Made by a program: the position numbers and the translations under genes. This document shows, piece by piece, positions 51,261 to 60,725 of a stretch of 64,000 bases of DNA. The stretch spans positions 1-64,000 of the forward strand of contig JAHCIO010000003.1 of NCBI GenBank assembly GCA_026129185.1. Direction: 5' to 3'. This DNA is from Promineifilum sp019695075. GTDB lineage: Bacteria; Chloroflexota; Anaerolineae; Promineifilales; Promineifilaceae. Within the stretch, counting starts at the first letter, position 1. The number at the start of each line of letters is the position of its first letter. Below the pieces are notes generated by a model, which saw only the letters and a program-made list of their open reading frames with translations, was not told where the DNA came from and made no database searches.

Positions 51261-52113
51261 TGTGTCATGGAGGCGAAGGTTGATCGGTATCAAGTCTAAC
51301 AAGAATGGGGAGATTCAACGCAACGGCGTCGCCGCGACTGTCTATCACGCCCTGCGGCCGACGGCCGAGGCAACCTTGCTCGACGTCCGCTACCGCCTGC
51401 GCAGCGAGGCCCGGCCAAACCACACCGGCGAACGGGACTATGCCCTGTTGCAGACGCTGGCGCGGGGCAAGCAGTGCATCTTTGACGTCGGCGCAAACGT
51501 CGGCCTGACCATGCTGGTCATGGCCGAGACGATGGCCGCCGGCGGCCGTCTGGTCGCCTTTGAGGCCTCCGAGAAGGGCTGCTATCTCATCCGCGACAAC
51601 GCCGCGCTCAATGGGCTGTCCGCGCGGGTGCAGGTCGTCAATGCCCTTGTGTCCGATCACTCCGGCTACGCGCTCGATTTCTTCGGCGAGGCGGCTTCCG
51701 GCAGCGCGTCGGTCATCCCCGGCTATCTGGCTCACCACCGCGCGCTACGCAAGGCGACGCTGGCGCTGGATGACTTTGTGGCGCGGACGGCGTTGCTGCC
51801 GGAGCTGATCAAGATCGACGTGGAGGGCGCGGAGTTGGCCGCCCTGGCCGGGCTGGCGACGACCATGCGTACCATCCGGCCGCTCATCTTTGTCGAACTG
51901 CATTCCTGGGGCGACATCACTGTGCCGGGTACGGCGGCCAAGCTCCTGCCACAGCTGGCCGAGTTGGGCTACTATATGATCTACCCGCGCACCAAGGCGG
52001 TCGTCGCCGACCCGGACCAACTGGCCGGGCGGGGGCGCTGCCACGTGCTGCTCTGCCCGGACGACCGGCTGTTGCCGGAGGAACTGGCGGCGTTCGACAC
52101 CAGTGGCCTCTAG
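51229..52113 (+). CDS. FkbM family methyltransferase
   Basis: 294 aa from ATG at 51229, overlapping the asparagine-synthase end by 32 nt; the start is uncertain, with a TTG at about 51282 as an alternative. CIFDVGANVGLTMLVMAE is motif I, LIKIDVEGAELAALAG the second, and RPLIFVELHSWGD a third, all typical of FkbM sugar O-methyltransferases. Likely methylates a sugar of the exported glycan. Confidence 0.85.
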   Translation: MMPRLFRLCCDVSWRRRLIGIKSNKNGEIQRNGVAATVYHALRPTAEATLLDVRYRLRSEARPNHTGERDYALLQTLARGKQCIFDVGANVGLTMLVMAETMAAGGRLVAFEASEKGCYLIRDNAALNGLSARVQVVNALVSDHSGYALDFFGEAASGSASVIPGYLAHHRALRKATLALDDFVARTALLPELIKIDVEGAELAALAGLATTMRTIRPLIFVELHSWGDITVPGTAAKLLPQLAELGYYMIYPRTKAVVADPDQLAGRGRCHVLLCPDDRLLPEELAAFDTSGL

Positions 52114-52132
52114 CCATCTGACCGGGGCAAAG

Positions 52133-53350
52133 ATGAAGGCAGCCGAAATGACCACACCAGACAAGACCCAGGCTCGCGAGGCCGCCGCTCGGCCGCGAGC
52201 GCACCGTCTGGGCGCGTGGCTGCGGCGGCTGCTGCCTTTGGTTCTCTTGTTGGTTGCCCTGGCCCCGTTTCGCGGCCCGCTGCAAGCCGCCGTGAAACGC
52301 AACTTGGCCAACAGGCCCTACCTGCTGGCGGCCATGCGCGCCGCGGGTGACGACAACCCGGAGATCGACGGCCTGGAGCCTACCAATGGCGTGCAGGCCC
52401 GGGCCTTGGCCTATGTTGCCCTTCGCAACAACCGGCCCAGCGAAGGGTTGCGCTGGTTGTTGCAGGGCGCGACCAGGGCCGACCCGGCCACGCTGACGCG
52501 CTTCGAGATCTGCCGCTTGCTGGTGAGCGAGATGCGCATCGCCGAGGCCAGGAACTACTGCCGCGGCGCGGTGAGCGCCGCCGTGGCGCCCACGGCCTAC
52601 TACTGGCTCTCGCTGGGCATTGCCGCCGACGAGAGCGACGAGCCAGAGGCGGCCATTGTTTACTTCGACATGGCCCGCACGGCCGACCCCGGTCTATTAT
52701 CGGCCTGGGAACGGCTCGGCCGGGCCGCCTTCCGCGTCGAGCGCTATGGCGAGGCAGTCGAGGTCTATGAGCACCTGCTGACGGCGCAGGCCCGTCCACT
52801 GGCCGATACCTTCTACCAACTGGGCCTGTCCTACCTGGCCCTTGACCGCCCTGATGACGCGCGCCGGACGCTGGAACAGGGCCTGGAGGTCTATCCCTAT
52901 CAGCGGGAGTTGCACCTGGCGTTGGCCGACACCGCGCGGGCGACCGGCGACCTGGCCGCGGCCGATGCGTGGTACGCCCGCCTCTTGCAGCAGCGGCCTA
53001 ACGACGCCTACGCCTGGGCCGCGCGGGGTGAGGTGGCCATGCAGCGCGGGCTGGCCAAGCAAGCGGTGAGCTATCTGCAGGAGGCGACCAGCCTCCAGCC
53101 GACAGACGCCGGCCACTGGTTGAGCCTGGCCGCCGCCGCCGCCGCCACTGGCGACCGGCGTCAGGCGATCTCGGCCTACGATGAGGTACTGGCCCTGCGG
53201 CCGGACGATGTAGACGTGTTGCTCACCGCCGCCGCTTTCTTCGCGCAATCCGGCCAGACGGCGCGGGCGCGCGCGCTCTATCAGCAGGTGTTGGCGCTGG
53301 AGCCGGGCAACAGCGTGGCCGCCGCGGCGTTGGCCGCTCCGGCGCCTTAG
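52133..53350 (+). CDS. Membrane-anchored TPR protein
   Basis: 405 aa from ATG at 52133. One N-terminal membrane helix (LLPLVLLLVALAPF, about 32-46), then TPR repeats with A/G pattern such as YYWLSLGIAADESDEPEAAI, AWERLGRAAFRVERYGEAVE, FYQLGLSYLALDRPDDARR and AWAARGEVAMQRGLAKQAV. It is likely a scaffold for the glycan machinery on the outer face. Sits between the FkbM and second asparagine-synthase genes. Confidence 0.78.
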   Translation: MKAAEMTTPDKTQAREAAARPRAHRLGAWLRRLLPLVLLLVALAPFRGPLQAAVKRNLANRPYLLAAMRAAGDDNPEIDGLEPTNGVQARALAYVALRNNRPSEGLRWLLQGATRADPATLTRFEICRLLVSEMRIAEARNYCRGAVSAAVAPTAYYWLSLGIAADESDEPEAAIVYFDMARTADPGLLSAWERLGRAAFRVERYGEAVEVYEHLLTAQARPLADTFYQLGLSYLALDRPDDARRTLEQGLEVYPYQRELHLALADTARATGDLAAADAWYARLLQQRPNDAYAWAARGEVAMQRGLAKQAVSYLQEATSLQPTDAGHWLSLAAAAAATGDRRQAISAYDEVLALRPDDVDVLLTAAAFFAQSGQTARARALYQQVLALEPGNSVAAAALAAPAP

Positions 53351-53368
53351 CTTGTGTGGAGGCTCATC

Positions 53369-55192
53369 ATGGATCAGCCCTCAGCGATACTCGCGCTCGA
53401 CGCCCCGACGACCACCGACGCCCCGACGGCCACCGACTGGCTGGGCGACGTGCTGGTGAGCTTTGGCGTCGAGGCTCCGCCGCCGCGCCGCCCGGCCGCG
53501 CCCTGGGCCGCTGCCGGCGGGGCCGCCGCGCCGAGCCGGGTCTGGGAAGCGCCGCCCGCGCCCGACTGGCGCGGCGCGCCGGTCATGCGCCTGGCCGCGG
53601 GCGACTGGACGGCCTGGCTGCTGGGCGAGCTATATGGCGTGGCGCGCACGCCGGCCGACGTGCTGGCGGTGCTCGACGGCCGGCTGTCGCCCAACGCGCT
53701 CAACGGCCACTTCCTGCTGCTGGCCCACGACGCCCGCGCCGGCGAGTGGCACGCCTGGACCAACCGCCAGGCGACCTTCCACGCCTATTATGCCAGCGAC
53801 GGCCGCCGGGCGGCCCTGGGCACCTGCTTCCGCGCCGTCGCCGCCGCCGCGCGGCCCGATCTCGACTGGGAGGCGCTGACCGGCTTCTGCGCCTATGGTT
53901 TCTGCCCCGCCGACCGCACCTTTCTGGCCGATGCGCGCATCCTGCGGCCGGCAACCCACTACCGTTTTGACGCCCGTGTCCGTCTCCTCTCGGCCGAGCG
54001 CTACTGGCAATGGCATTACGAACCCGACCACGGCCGGGCCTACGATGCAACAGTCAACGCCTTCGCCGAGCGCTTCCAGTCGGTCATGGACGACCTGCTG
54101 GCCGACGGCCACATCGCCCTGCCCGTCTCCGGCGGTCTGGATTCGCGTTCGACGGTGGCCGCGGTGCGGCCCGGCAGTCCCGTCGCCGGGCGCCTGTGGG
54201 CCTACTCCTACGGCTACGGCGCGAACTCGGTCGAGACGCGCATCGCCGGGCAGGTGGCCGCGGCCCGCGGGCTGAACTTCGACGCCTTCACCGTGCGACC
54301 CTATCTCTTCGCCCGGCTGCCGCGCGTGCTGGCCAGTGTCGAGGGCTTCCAGGAAGTGACCCAGGCCCGCCAGGCCACGGCCGTCGATGCCATCGGCGTG
54401 CGCAGCGAGTTCCTCGTCGCCGCCCACTGGGGCGACGTCTACCTTGACGACATGGGCGTGGGCGACGCACCCGGCGATCTGGTCGCCGTGGCCGCCCATA
54501 AGTTCCACAAGCCGGGCAGCGACTGGCTGCTGGCGCACCTCTGCCGCCCCCACCTCGGCCGGACGGAGCCGGAGGAACTGCTTCACGGCCTGCTGGCGGC
54601 CGAACTGGCGCGCATCCCGGCGCTGGGAGAAGCGGATTTCACCATCAAGGCCCTCAAGACGGAGCAGTGGAGCGCCCGCTGGACGACGGCCTCGCTGCGG
54701 ATGCACCAGTCGGCCGCCTTCCCGCGCCTGCCGTTCTATGACACACGACTAGCCGACTTCTTCGCCACTGTGCCGACCGCCTACGTCGCCGGGCGGCGCT
54801 TGCAACTCGACTACCTGCGCCGCGCCGCGCCCGATCTGGCCCGCGTACCCTGGCAGGCCACCGGCCGCGACCTGTTCGACGACGGCGGCTTCAACCCGCG
54901 CGCCCTGGGGCAGCGCGTCGGCCGCAGGGCGCGTGCCGTCGCCACCGGCCGGCGGGTGCTGGAGCGCAACTGGGAAGTGCAGTTCCTGGGCCGCGACGGC
55001 CGCGCCGGACTGAACGAGTGGCTGCTGCGCCCGGGCCGGCGGCTGCACGCGCTCGTGCCCGCCCCGGCCGTCGCCGACCTGCTGGCCAGTTTCGAGCGCG
55101 ACCCGTGGGCGGACAAGCGCAGCTACGCCGTGGCCCAACTGCTGACGCTGTCGGCCTGGCTCGACTACATGGCCGGAGACCTCGATCAATGA
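53369..55192 (+). CDS. Asparagine-synthase-like protein lacking the glutaminase Cys
   Basis: 607 aa from ATG at 53369, with TGGAGG before it. A diverged N-terminal domain still has the fold marks LNGHFLLLAHD and HAYYAS, but the MCGI start is replaced and no nucleophilic Cys2 exists. The PP-loop is PVSGGLDSRST (about 252-262). It cannot take ammonia from glutamine through its own domain; it may use free ammonia, a partner such as the first asparagine synthase, or form another amide bond. The stop overlaps the next start (ATGA). Confidence 0.8.
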   Translation: MDQPSAILALDAPTTTDAPTATDWLGDVLVSFGVEAPPPRRPAAPWAAAGGAAAPSRVWEAPPAPDWRGAPVMRLAAGDWTAWLLGELYGVARTPADVLAVLDGRLSPNALNGHFLLLAHDARAGEWHAWTNRQATFHAYYASDGRRAALGTCFRAVAAAARPDLDWEALTGFCAYGFCPADRTFLADARILRPATHYRFDARVRLLSAERYWQWHYEPDHGRAYDATVNAFAERFQSVMDDLLADGHIALPVSGGLDSRSTVAAVRPGSPVAGRLWAYSYGYGANSVETRIAGQVAAARGLNFDAFTVRPYLFARLPRVLASVEGFQEVTQARQATAVDAIGVRSEFLVAAHWGDVYLDDMGVGDAPGDLVAVAAHKFHKPGSDWLLAHLCRPHLGRTEPEELLHGLLAAELARIPALGEADFTIKALKTEQWSARWTTASLRMHQSAAFPRLPFYDTRLADFFATVPTAYVAGRRLQLDYLRRAAPDLARVPWQATGRDLFDDGGFNPRALGQRVGRRARAVATGRRVLERNWEVQFLGRDGRAGLNEWLLRPGRRLHALVPAPAVADLLASFERDPWADKRSYAVAQLLTLSAWLDYMAGDLDQ

Positions 55193-56292
55193 ACCCGCGC
55201 GTTCTTGTCCTGGGCCTGACCTGGCCACCGGAAACGTTCATCAGCCGCCTGCTGGCCGGGCTGACCGAGCGCGGCGTGGGCGTCACCGTGGCTCTGGGGA
55301 CGCGCCCGGCCGCGGTTGACCCGGCGCTGGCGCGCATCGACTGGCTGGTGTTGCCGGGCCGAGGCGGGTCGTTGGCGGATCGTCTGCGGCGGCGGATGGG
55401 GCCGGCGCGGGGCGACAACCTGCCGCTCGACCGCTTCGATGTCCTCTACTTCCCCTGGAACACGGCGGCCATCGCCTACGCGCCGCTGCTGGCGCGCAGG
55501 CCGGCGGTCATCAGCTGCCGCGGCGCGCAGATCAACGTCGCCCCGCACAACCCGGAGCGCGCCGCCATCCGCGACGGGCTGGCGGCGACCCTTGCCCAGG
55601 CCGCGGCCGTCCACTGCGTCTCGGCCGCCATTCGCGATGAGGCCGCCGCCTATGGCCTGGATGCGAGCAAGGCGGTCGTCATTCGCCCGGCGGTTGACCC
55701 CGATGTCTTCCGGCCGGGGGCCGCGCCGGCGTCGCCCCGCGCCGGCGGGCCGCTGCGCATTGTCACCACCGGCAGCGTCATCTGGCGCAAGGGGTACGAA
55801 TATGCCCTGCTGGCCATGCGCCGGCTGATTGACCAGGGCGTGGCGGCGCATTTCGACATCATCGGCGGCGGCCCGGAGGCGCAGCGGCTGCTCTACACCA
55901 TCCATGACCTGGCCCTGCAAGACCACGTCACCTGGCACGGCGCGCAGCCGCCCGGCGAAGTCTTGCGCCGCTTACAGGCCGCCGACGTGTTCCTGCTGAC
56001 CAGCCTGAGCGAGGGCATCGCTAACGCCGTGCTGGAGGGCATGGCCTGCGGTCTGCCGGTCGTCACCTCGGCCGTTGGCGGCATGGCCGAGGCCGTGACC
56101 GACGGCGCGGAGGGCTTCCTGGCCCCGGCGCGCGACCCGCAGGCGACGGCCGCGGCGCTGGCCCGCCTGGCTGCCGCGCCGGGAATGCGCCGGGACATGG
56201 GCGCGGCGGCGCGCCGCCGCGTCGAACGCGACTTCCGGCTGAGCGATCAGGTCGGGGCCTTCGCCGACCTCTTCCGGGCGGTGGCGGCATGA
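55189..56292 (+). CDS. GT4 family glycosyltransferase
   Basis: 367 aa, start overlapping the previous stop. RVLVLGLTWPPETFISRLL opens the GT-B fold; the second half has TTGSVIWRKGYEYALLAM, DIIGGGPEAQRL and the donor-site motif TSLSEGIANAVLEGMACGLP. Likely transfers a sugar to a lipid-linked intermediate on the cytoplasmic face. Coupled on both sides. Confidence 0.88.
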   Translation: MNPRVLVLGLTWPPETFISRLLAGLTERGVGVTVALGTRPAAVDPALARIDWLVLPGRGGSLADRLRRRMGPARGDNLPLDRFDVLYFPWNTAAIAYAPLLARRPAVISCRGAQINVAPHNPERAAIRDGLAATLAQAAAVHCVSAAIRDEAAAYGLDASKAVVIRPAVDPDVFRPGAAPASPRAGGPLRIVTTGSVIWRKGYEYALLAMRRLIDQGVAAHFDIIGGGPEAQRLLYTIHDLALQDHVTWHGAQPPGEVLRRLQAADVFLLTSLSEGIANAVLEGMACGLPVVTSAVGGMAEAVTDGAEGFLAPARDPQATAAALARLAAAPGMRRDMGAAARRRVERDFRLSDQVGAFADLFRAVAA

Positions 56293-57578
56293 GACTGGTC
56301 CTGGTCGTGCCCCGGTTTCCGCGGCTGTCGGAGACGTTCATCGTCAGCAAGTTCGTCGGCCTGACCGACGCCGGCTGGGATGTCCACGTCGTCTGCGCCG
56401 AGACCGAGGCGTGGACGGCCTTCCCGGCGCTGATGGCCCGGCCGCACTTGCGCCGTCGCGTCCATCGCCAGTGGCCTCATGCCGCGACGTGGCAGGCGGC
56501 GCTGCTATGGCTGCCGGCGCTGCTACTGACGCTGCTGCGCGCGCCGCGGGCGACGCTGCGCTACTGGCGGCAGGCGCTGCGCGGCGGGTTGCGGCGCGCG
56601 GCGCGCGACTTCTACCTCGACGCGGCCATCATCGCTCTGTCGCCCGACATTCTGCATTTCGAGTTCGGCGCGCTGGCCGCGGGCCGGACGGCGCTGAAGC
56701 CGCGGCTGGGCTGTCGCCTGACGGTCAGCTTCCGCGGCTATGACCTGAACTACGTCGGCCTGGACGATCCCGGCCACTACGCCGTCGTCTGGCGTGACGC
56801 CGACGCCATCCACACGCTCGGCGGCGACCTGTGGCGGCGGGCACGGCGGCGCGGCTGCCCGGCCGACAAGCCCCACGCGCTCATTCCCCCGGCCGTCGAT
56901 GCCGAGGTCTTCCGGCCGGCGGCGCGCGATGCCGCCACCATTGGCCCGGCGCGGCCGTTGCGTATCCTCAGCGTCGGCCGCCTGGAGTGGAAGAAGGGCT
57001 ACGAGCATGGCCTGGACGCCGTCCGGCTGTTGAAGGCGCGCGGCGTGCCCGTGCATTACCGCATCCTCGGCGGCGGGCAATATCTGGAGGCGCTGGCCTT
57101 CGCCCGCCACCAGTTGGGGCTGGCGGCCGAGGTCGAGTTCCTGGGCGCGCATCCGCCGGCCGAGGTGCCGGCGCAGATGCAGTGGGCCGACGTGCTGCTG
57201 CATCCGGCCGTGTCCGAGGGCTTCGGCAACGCCGTCCTGGAGGCGCAGGCGATGGCTCTGCCGGTCGTGTGCAGCGACGCCGACGGCCTGGCCGAGAACG
57301 TCGCCGATGGCGTCTCCGGCTTCGTCGCGCCGCGGCGCGAGCCGGCGGCGTTGGCGACAGCGCTGGCCCGGCTGGCGGCCGATCCGGCATTGCGGGCGCA
57401 GATGGGCGCCGCCGGGCGCGAGCGGGTGCGCCGCGAGTTCCGCCCGACCGAGCAGATCGCCGCGTTCGACCGCTTCTACCGGGACGTGTTGGCCGGAGTG
57501 CGGGCGGGCGACCCACAGCCGGCGGCCAACGAGGCGCGGGCGGCCAATCCGCACCAGAGCGAGAGCCATGCGCACTGA
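56289..57578 (+). CDS. GT4 family glycosyltransferase
   Basis: 429 aa, ATGA-coupled to the preceding gene. RLVLVVPRFPRLSETFIVSK is the typical start of colanic-acid-type GT4 enzymes, and SVGRLEWKKGYEHGLDAV, ILGGGQYLEAL and HPAVSEGFGNAVLEAQAMAL complete the GT-B donor site. The C-terminal tail is charged and ends 11 nt inside the next gene. Confidence 0.9.
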   Translation: MRLVLVVPRFPRLSETFIVSKFVGLTDAGWDVHVVCAETEAWTAFPALMARPHLRRRVHRQWPHAATWQAALLWLPALLLTLLRAPRATLRYWRQALRGGLRRAARDFYLDAAIIALSPDILHFEFGALAAGRTALKPRLGCRLTVSFRGYDLNYVGLDDPGHYAVVWRDADAIHTLGGDLWRRARRRGCPADKPHALIPPAVDAEVFRPAARDAATIGPARPLRILSVGRLEWKKGYEHGLDAVRLLKARGVPVHYRILGGGQYLEALAFARHQLGLAAEVEFLGAHPPAEVPAQMQWADVLLHPAVSEGFGNAVLEAQAMALPVVCSDADGLAENVADGVSGFVAPRREPAALATALARLAADPALRAQMGAAGRERVRREFRPTEQIAAFDRFYRDVLAGVRAGDPQPAANEARAANPHQSESHAH

Positions 57579-59265
57579 TCTGATCTGGCTACGCAGCCAC
57601 GCTCATGAAGACCTGCCCGCCTGGCCGCTGGGCGAGAGCCGCGCCGTCGCGCCGCAGCCGGCGGCCGTGGCCGGCGCGCTGGCGGTGCTGGACACGCGCG
57701 CCGGGGCCGTCCTCGTCTGGGATGCGACCCTGGGCGCGCCCGACGCTGCCCGTGTGGCCGCACTGTTGGCCGGCCCGGGCGACGTCTGGCACGCCGGGCT
57801 GCGGCTGGGCATGGCCGGCTTGCCGGCGCTGATCGACTTCGTTGACCCGGTCTGGCGCTTCAATCGCGACCCGAACTCCGACGCGCCGGGCGTCTCCTGG
57901 CGGCTGTCGCTGCGGGCCTGCCTGATGCGCGCCGACGTGGTGCGCTGCCTGGGCGGCCCGGCGGCCGACTTCGACACGCTGGCCGGGGCGGCGCTGGAGT
58001 TGGGCCACCGCTGGGTGACGGGTGGGGCTATGATGCGCGCCGTGCCCGACCTCGTCGCCGCGACCGACGCGCCGGCTGGCGCGCCGACGCCGTCCTCGGC
58101 GCCGACGCCGGCCGACGAATTCCGCTTCGTGCGCCGGCGCTATGGCCGCATGTGGGCGGCGTGGGCGGCCTGGCGGGCGGCGCGACACGGCGCGGGGCTG
58201 CTGGCCACGGCGCAAGCTTTCCGCGCGGCGCGGCCGGCGGCGGGCGCCGGCCCGACCGGCGTGCTGCACCCCGTTGAGATGCCCGTTGCCATTGGCGCGG
58301 ACGCCCCGACAGTCTCCGTGCTGATTCCCACGCTGGACCGTTACCCGCATCTGTTCGTCCTGCTCGACCACCTGCGGGCGCAGACCGTGCCGCCACTGGA
58401 GATCATCGTTGTTGACCAGACCGAGGCCGCGGCGCGCGATCTGGAGTGGCCGGCGCGCTTCGCTGACTTGCCCCTGCGGGTCATCCAGCGCGACACGGCC
58501 GGGCAATGTTCGTCGCGCAATGCCGGGCTGGCCGCTGTGCGCGGCGACGCCGTGCTCTTCCTGGACGACGACGACGAAGCGCCGCCCGACCTGATCGCCC
58601 GCCACCTGACCTATCTGGCGCGTTTTGGCGTCGATGCCTCCTGCGGCGTGGCCGAGGAGTTGGGCGCGGGGGCGCTGCCGGCCGCGTTCCGGCGCGTGCG
58701 CGAGAGCGATGTCTTTCCGACCAACAACGCCCTGCTGCGCGCGGCGGCGCTGGCCGATGCGGGCCTGTTCGATCTGGCCTATGAGCGCGGCGAGCGCGCC
58801 GACGGCGACCTGGGCATGCGCCTCTACCTGGCCGGCAAGACGCTGGGGCTGAACCCGGCGGCGTCGGTCGTTCACTTGCACGCGCCGCGCGGCGGCCTGC
58901 GACAGCACCGGGCGCGCGTGACAACGCGCGGCGGCAGCCGGGGCAGCCTCCGGCAACGCCACCTGCTGGCTCCCACCGAGGGCTACCTCTGGAGCCGCTA
59001 CTTCACGCCGCGGCAGGTGCATGAGGCCCTGCTCATCCGCACCGTCGCCACGCTGCGCGGCGAGGGCCGCCGGCCGCGCCGCCTCTTGCGGGCCGCGCTG
59101 CTGGCGCTGCTGCTGCCGGACACGTGGCGGCAGAACCGGAACCGCCTAGCCGCGGGGCAGGCGCTGCTGGCGCGCTTCCCGTCCATCCCGGCTTACCATC
59201 CGAATCCCCTCTCCCCCGTGGAGAGGGTTAGGGAGAGGGCCGAAAAGGAGCTTGTACTGCCATGA
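57568..59265 (+). CDS. GT2 family glycosyltransferase with a long N-terminal extension
   Basis: 565 aa from ATG at 57568. The first 240 residues contain a GT2-like but degenerate block (VLVWDATLGAPD), then the GT-A domain starts at PTVSVLIPTLDRYPHLFVLL, with IIVVDQTE, RNAGLAAVRGDAVLFLDDDD (DxD-like) and later VVHLHAP. The last 25 residues are encoded partly by a CCCCTCTCCC...GGGAGAGGG repeat (about 59206-59240), so the tail is repeat-derived. ATGA-coupled to the next gene. Confidence 0.82.
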   Translation: MRTDLIWLRSHAHEDLPAWPLGESRAVAPQPAAVAGALAVLDTRAGAVLVWDATLGAPDAARVAALLAGPGDVWHAGLRLGMAGLPALIDFVDPVWRFNRDPNSDAPGVSWRLSLRACLMRADVVRCLGGPAADFDTLAGAALELGHRWVTGGAMMRAVPDLVAATDAPAGAPTPSSAPTPADEFRFVRRRYGRMWAAWAAWRAARHGAGLLATAQAFRAARPAAGAGPTGVLHPVEMPVAIGADAPTVSVLIPTLDRYPHLFVLLDHLRAQTVPPLEIIVVDQTEAAARDLEWPARFADLPLRVIQRDTAGQCSSRNAGLAAVRGDAVLFLDDDDEAPPDLIARHLTYLARFGVDASCGVAEELGAGALPAAFRRVRESDVFPTNNALLRAAALADAGLFDLAYERGERADGDLGMRLYLAGKTLGLNPAASVVHLHAPRGGLRQHRARVTTRGGSRGSLRQRHLLAPTEGYLWSRYFTPRQVHEALLIRTVATLRGEGRRPRRLLRAALLALLLPDTWRQNRNRLAAGQALLARFPSIPAYHPNPLSPVERVRERAEKELVLP

Positions 59266-60725
59266 TCACACGTTACTCACCCGAACCACCCGCGATCGGC
59301 CGCCCCACAGGCCAGCCGGAAAACGCCGCCCGCGAACTGGCCGGCTCAGCCAACGTGCGCATCGCCCTCTTTCTGCTGGCCCACATGCCGTTGGCCTACG
59401 CCATGGAGGCGTTCTGGCCGCTGGCGACGGCCCATGCCGTGCTGGTCTTACTGGCGGGCATCCGCTGGGCGTGGCTCGGCCGCACGCGCCAGGTGCTCTA
59501 CTGCCTCAGCTACATCGCCGGCTTCGAGGTCTTGTGGCGCATGACGGAGGCGCGCGTGTTCTGGGAATATGGCAAGTACGCTCTCGCGTTGGTCGTCCTG
59601 ATGGCTCTGTTCGCCGAGTGGCGGCGCAGCGACGCGCGACTGCGCACGGTGCTGCCGGTCGTCCTGCTGGCGGCGATGGTGCCGGCCGTGGCCCTGGCCG
59701 TGCTCCAGTTCAGCCCGGCCGAGGCCTTCGACCAACTGAGCTTCAACCTGTCGGCCTACCTTGCCCTGGGCGCGGCAGCGCTCTACTGCTGGGAGCGGCC
59801 GGTGGATCGGCCCACGGCCGCCAACCTGCTGCTGGCGCTCATGGCTCCCATTGTCGGCGTCCTCTTCCTGGCCAGTTTCAGCACCATCACCCAGATCGGC
59901 GTCGATACCTTCGCCACCGCCTCAAGTTGGATCCGCAGCGGCGACTTTGGCGCCAATCAGGTTTCCAATGTGCTGAGTCTCGGCGCGTTGGCCGGCATCA
60001 TCCTGCTCATCATCCTGCCACGGGCGCAGGGCGCGCGGTTGCTCATTGCCGGGCTGGCTGTCGCCATGGTCGTCCAGGGCATCCTGACCTTCTCCCGCGG
60101 CGGCCTCTACAGCCTCATTTTGGCCGGGTTGGCCTTTGGCCTGCACCTGCTGACGACGCCGGGCGCGCGCGGGCGCTTCCTGTTGCTCATCGCGGTTTTC
60201 GTCGCCCTCGTCTTCGGCGTCATTTACCCGTGGTTGAATGATCTGTCCACCGGCGCGGTGACGGCGCGGTTTGAAGACCTGGACACGACCGGCCGGCTGG
60301 AATTGGCCCGGGCCGACCTGATGGCCTTCCAGGATAGCCCGGTGCTGGGTGCTGGCGTCGGCGGCTCGATGCCCTATCACATCTATGTCTTCGGCGAGGA
60401 TGTCGGCACGCACACCGAATATACCCGTCTGCTGGCCGAGCACGGGTTGTTTGGCATCCTCATCATGGCCCTGATGGGCTGGATGCTGCTGCGACGTTAC
60501 CTGGGCAACGCGCCGGGCCTTGGGCGGGCCATCTCGGCGGCGATGGCTATCTGGACGCTGTCGGTGATGGCCCATAGCGCCACCCGCATCGTGGTCATCC
60601 CGTTCGCGCTGGTCTTGGCCTTCCTGGCCTGGCGGCTGGACGAGGAACGCGAACCGGCCAGCCTGGCGGGCGACAATGGTCTGCCGGCCCCGACGACGGC
60701 CGTTGCTCCGACGAGGGTACGATGA
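59262..60725 (+). CDS. O-antigen ligase/polymerase-like membrane protein (Wzy/WaaL type)
   Basis: 487 aa with about eleven membrane helices. The large outer loop contains DLMAFQDSPVLGAGVGGS and HTEYTRLLAEHGLFGILI, the Wzy_C motif of O-antigen ligases. It should act on lipid-linked glycan outside the membrane. Its presence in an ABC-exporter (Wzm/Wzt) locus fits a ligase rather than a polymerase. Coupled on both sides by ATGA overlaps. Confidence 0.88.
   Translation: MITRYSPEPPAIGRPTGQPENAARELAGSANVRIALFLLAHMPLAYAMEAFWPLATAHAVLVLLAGIRWAWLGRTRQVLYCLSYIAGFEVLWRMTEARVFWEYGKYALALVVLMALFAEWRRSDARLRTVLPVVLLAAMVPAVALAVLQFSPAEAFDQLSFNLSAYLALGAAALYCWERPVDRPTAANLLLALMAPIVGVLFLASFSTITQIGVDTFATASSWIRSGDFGANQVSNVLSLGALAGIILLIILPRAQGARLLIAGLAVAMVVQGILTFSRGGLYSLILAGLAFGLHLLTTPGARGRFLLLIAVFVALVFGVIYPWLNDLSTGAVTARFEDLDTTGRLELARADLMAFQDSPVLGAGVGGSMPYHIYVFGEDVGTHTEYTRLLAEHGLFGILIMALMGWMLLRRYLGNAPGLGRAISAAMAIWTLSVMAHSATRIVVIPFALVLAFLAWRLDEEREPASLAGDNGLPAPTTAVAPTRVR

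Noticed and set aside
53369..55192. Lasso-peptide cyclase
   Set aside because: The protein is AsnB-like, but no precursor peptide, PqqD-like or transglutaminase-like protease gene is nearby; the setting is a glycan operon.
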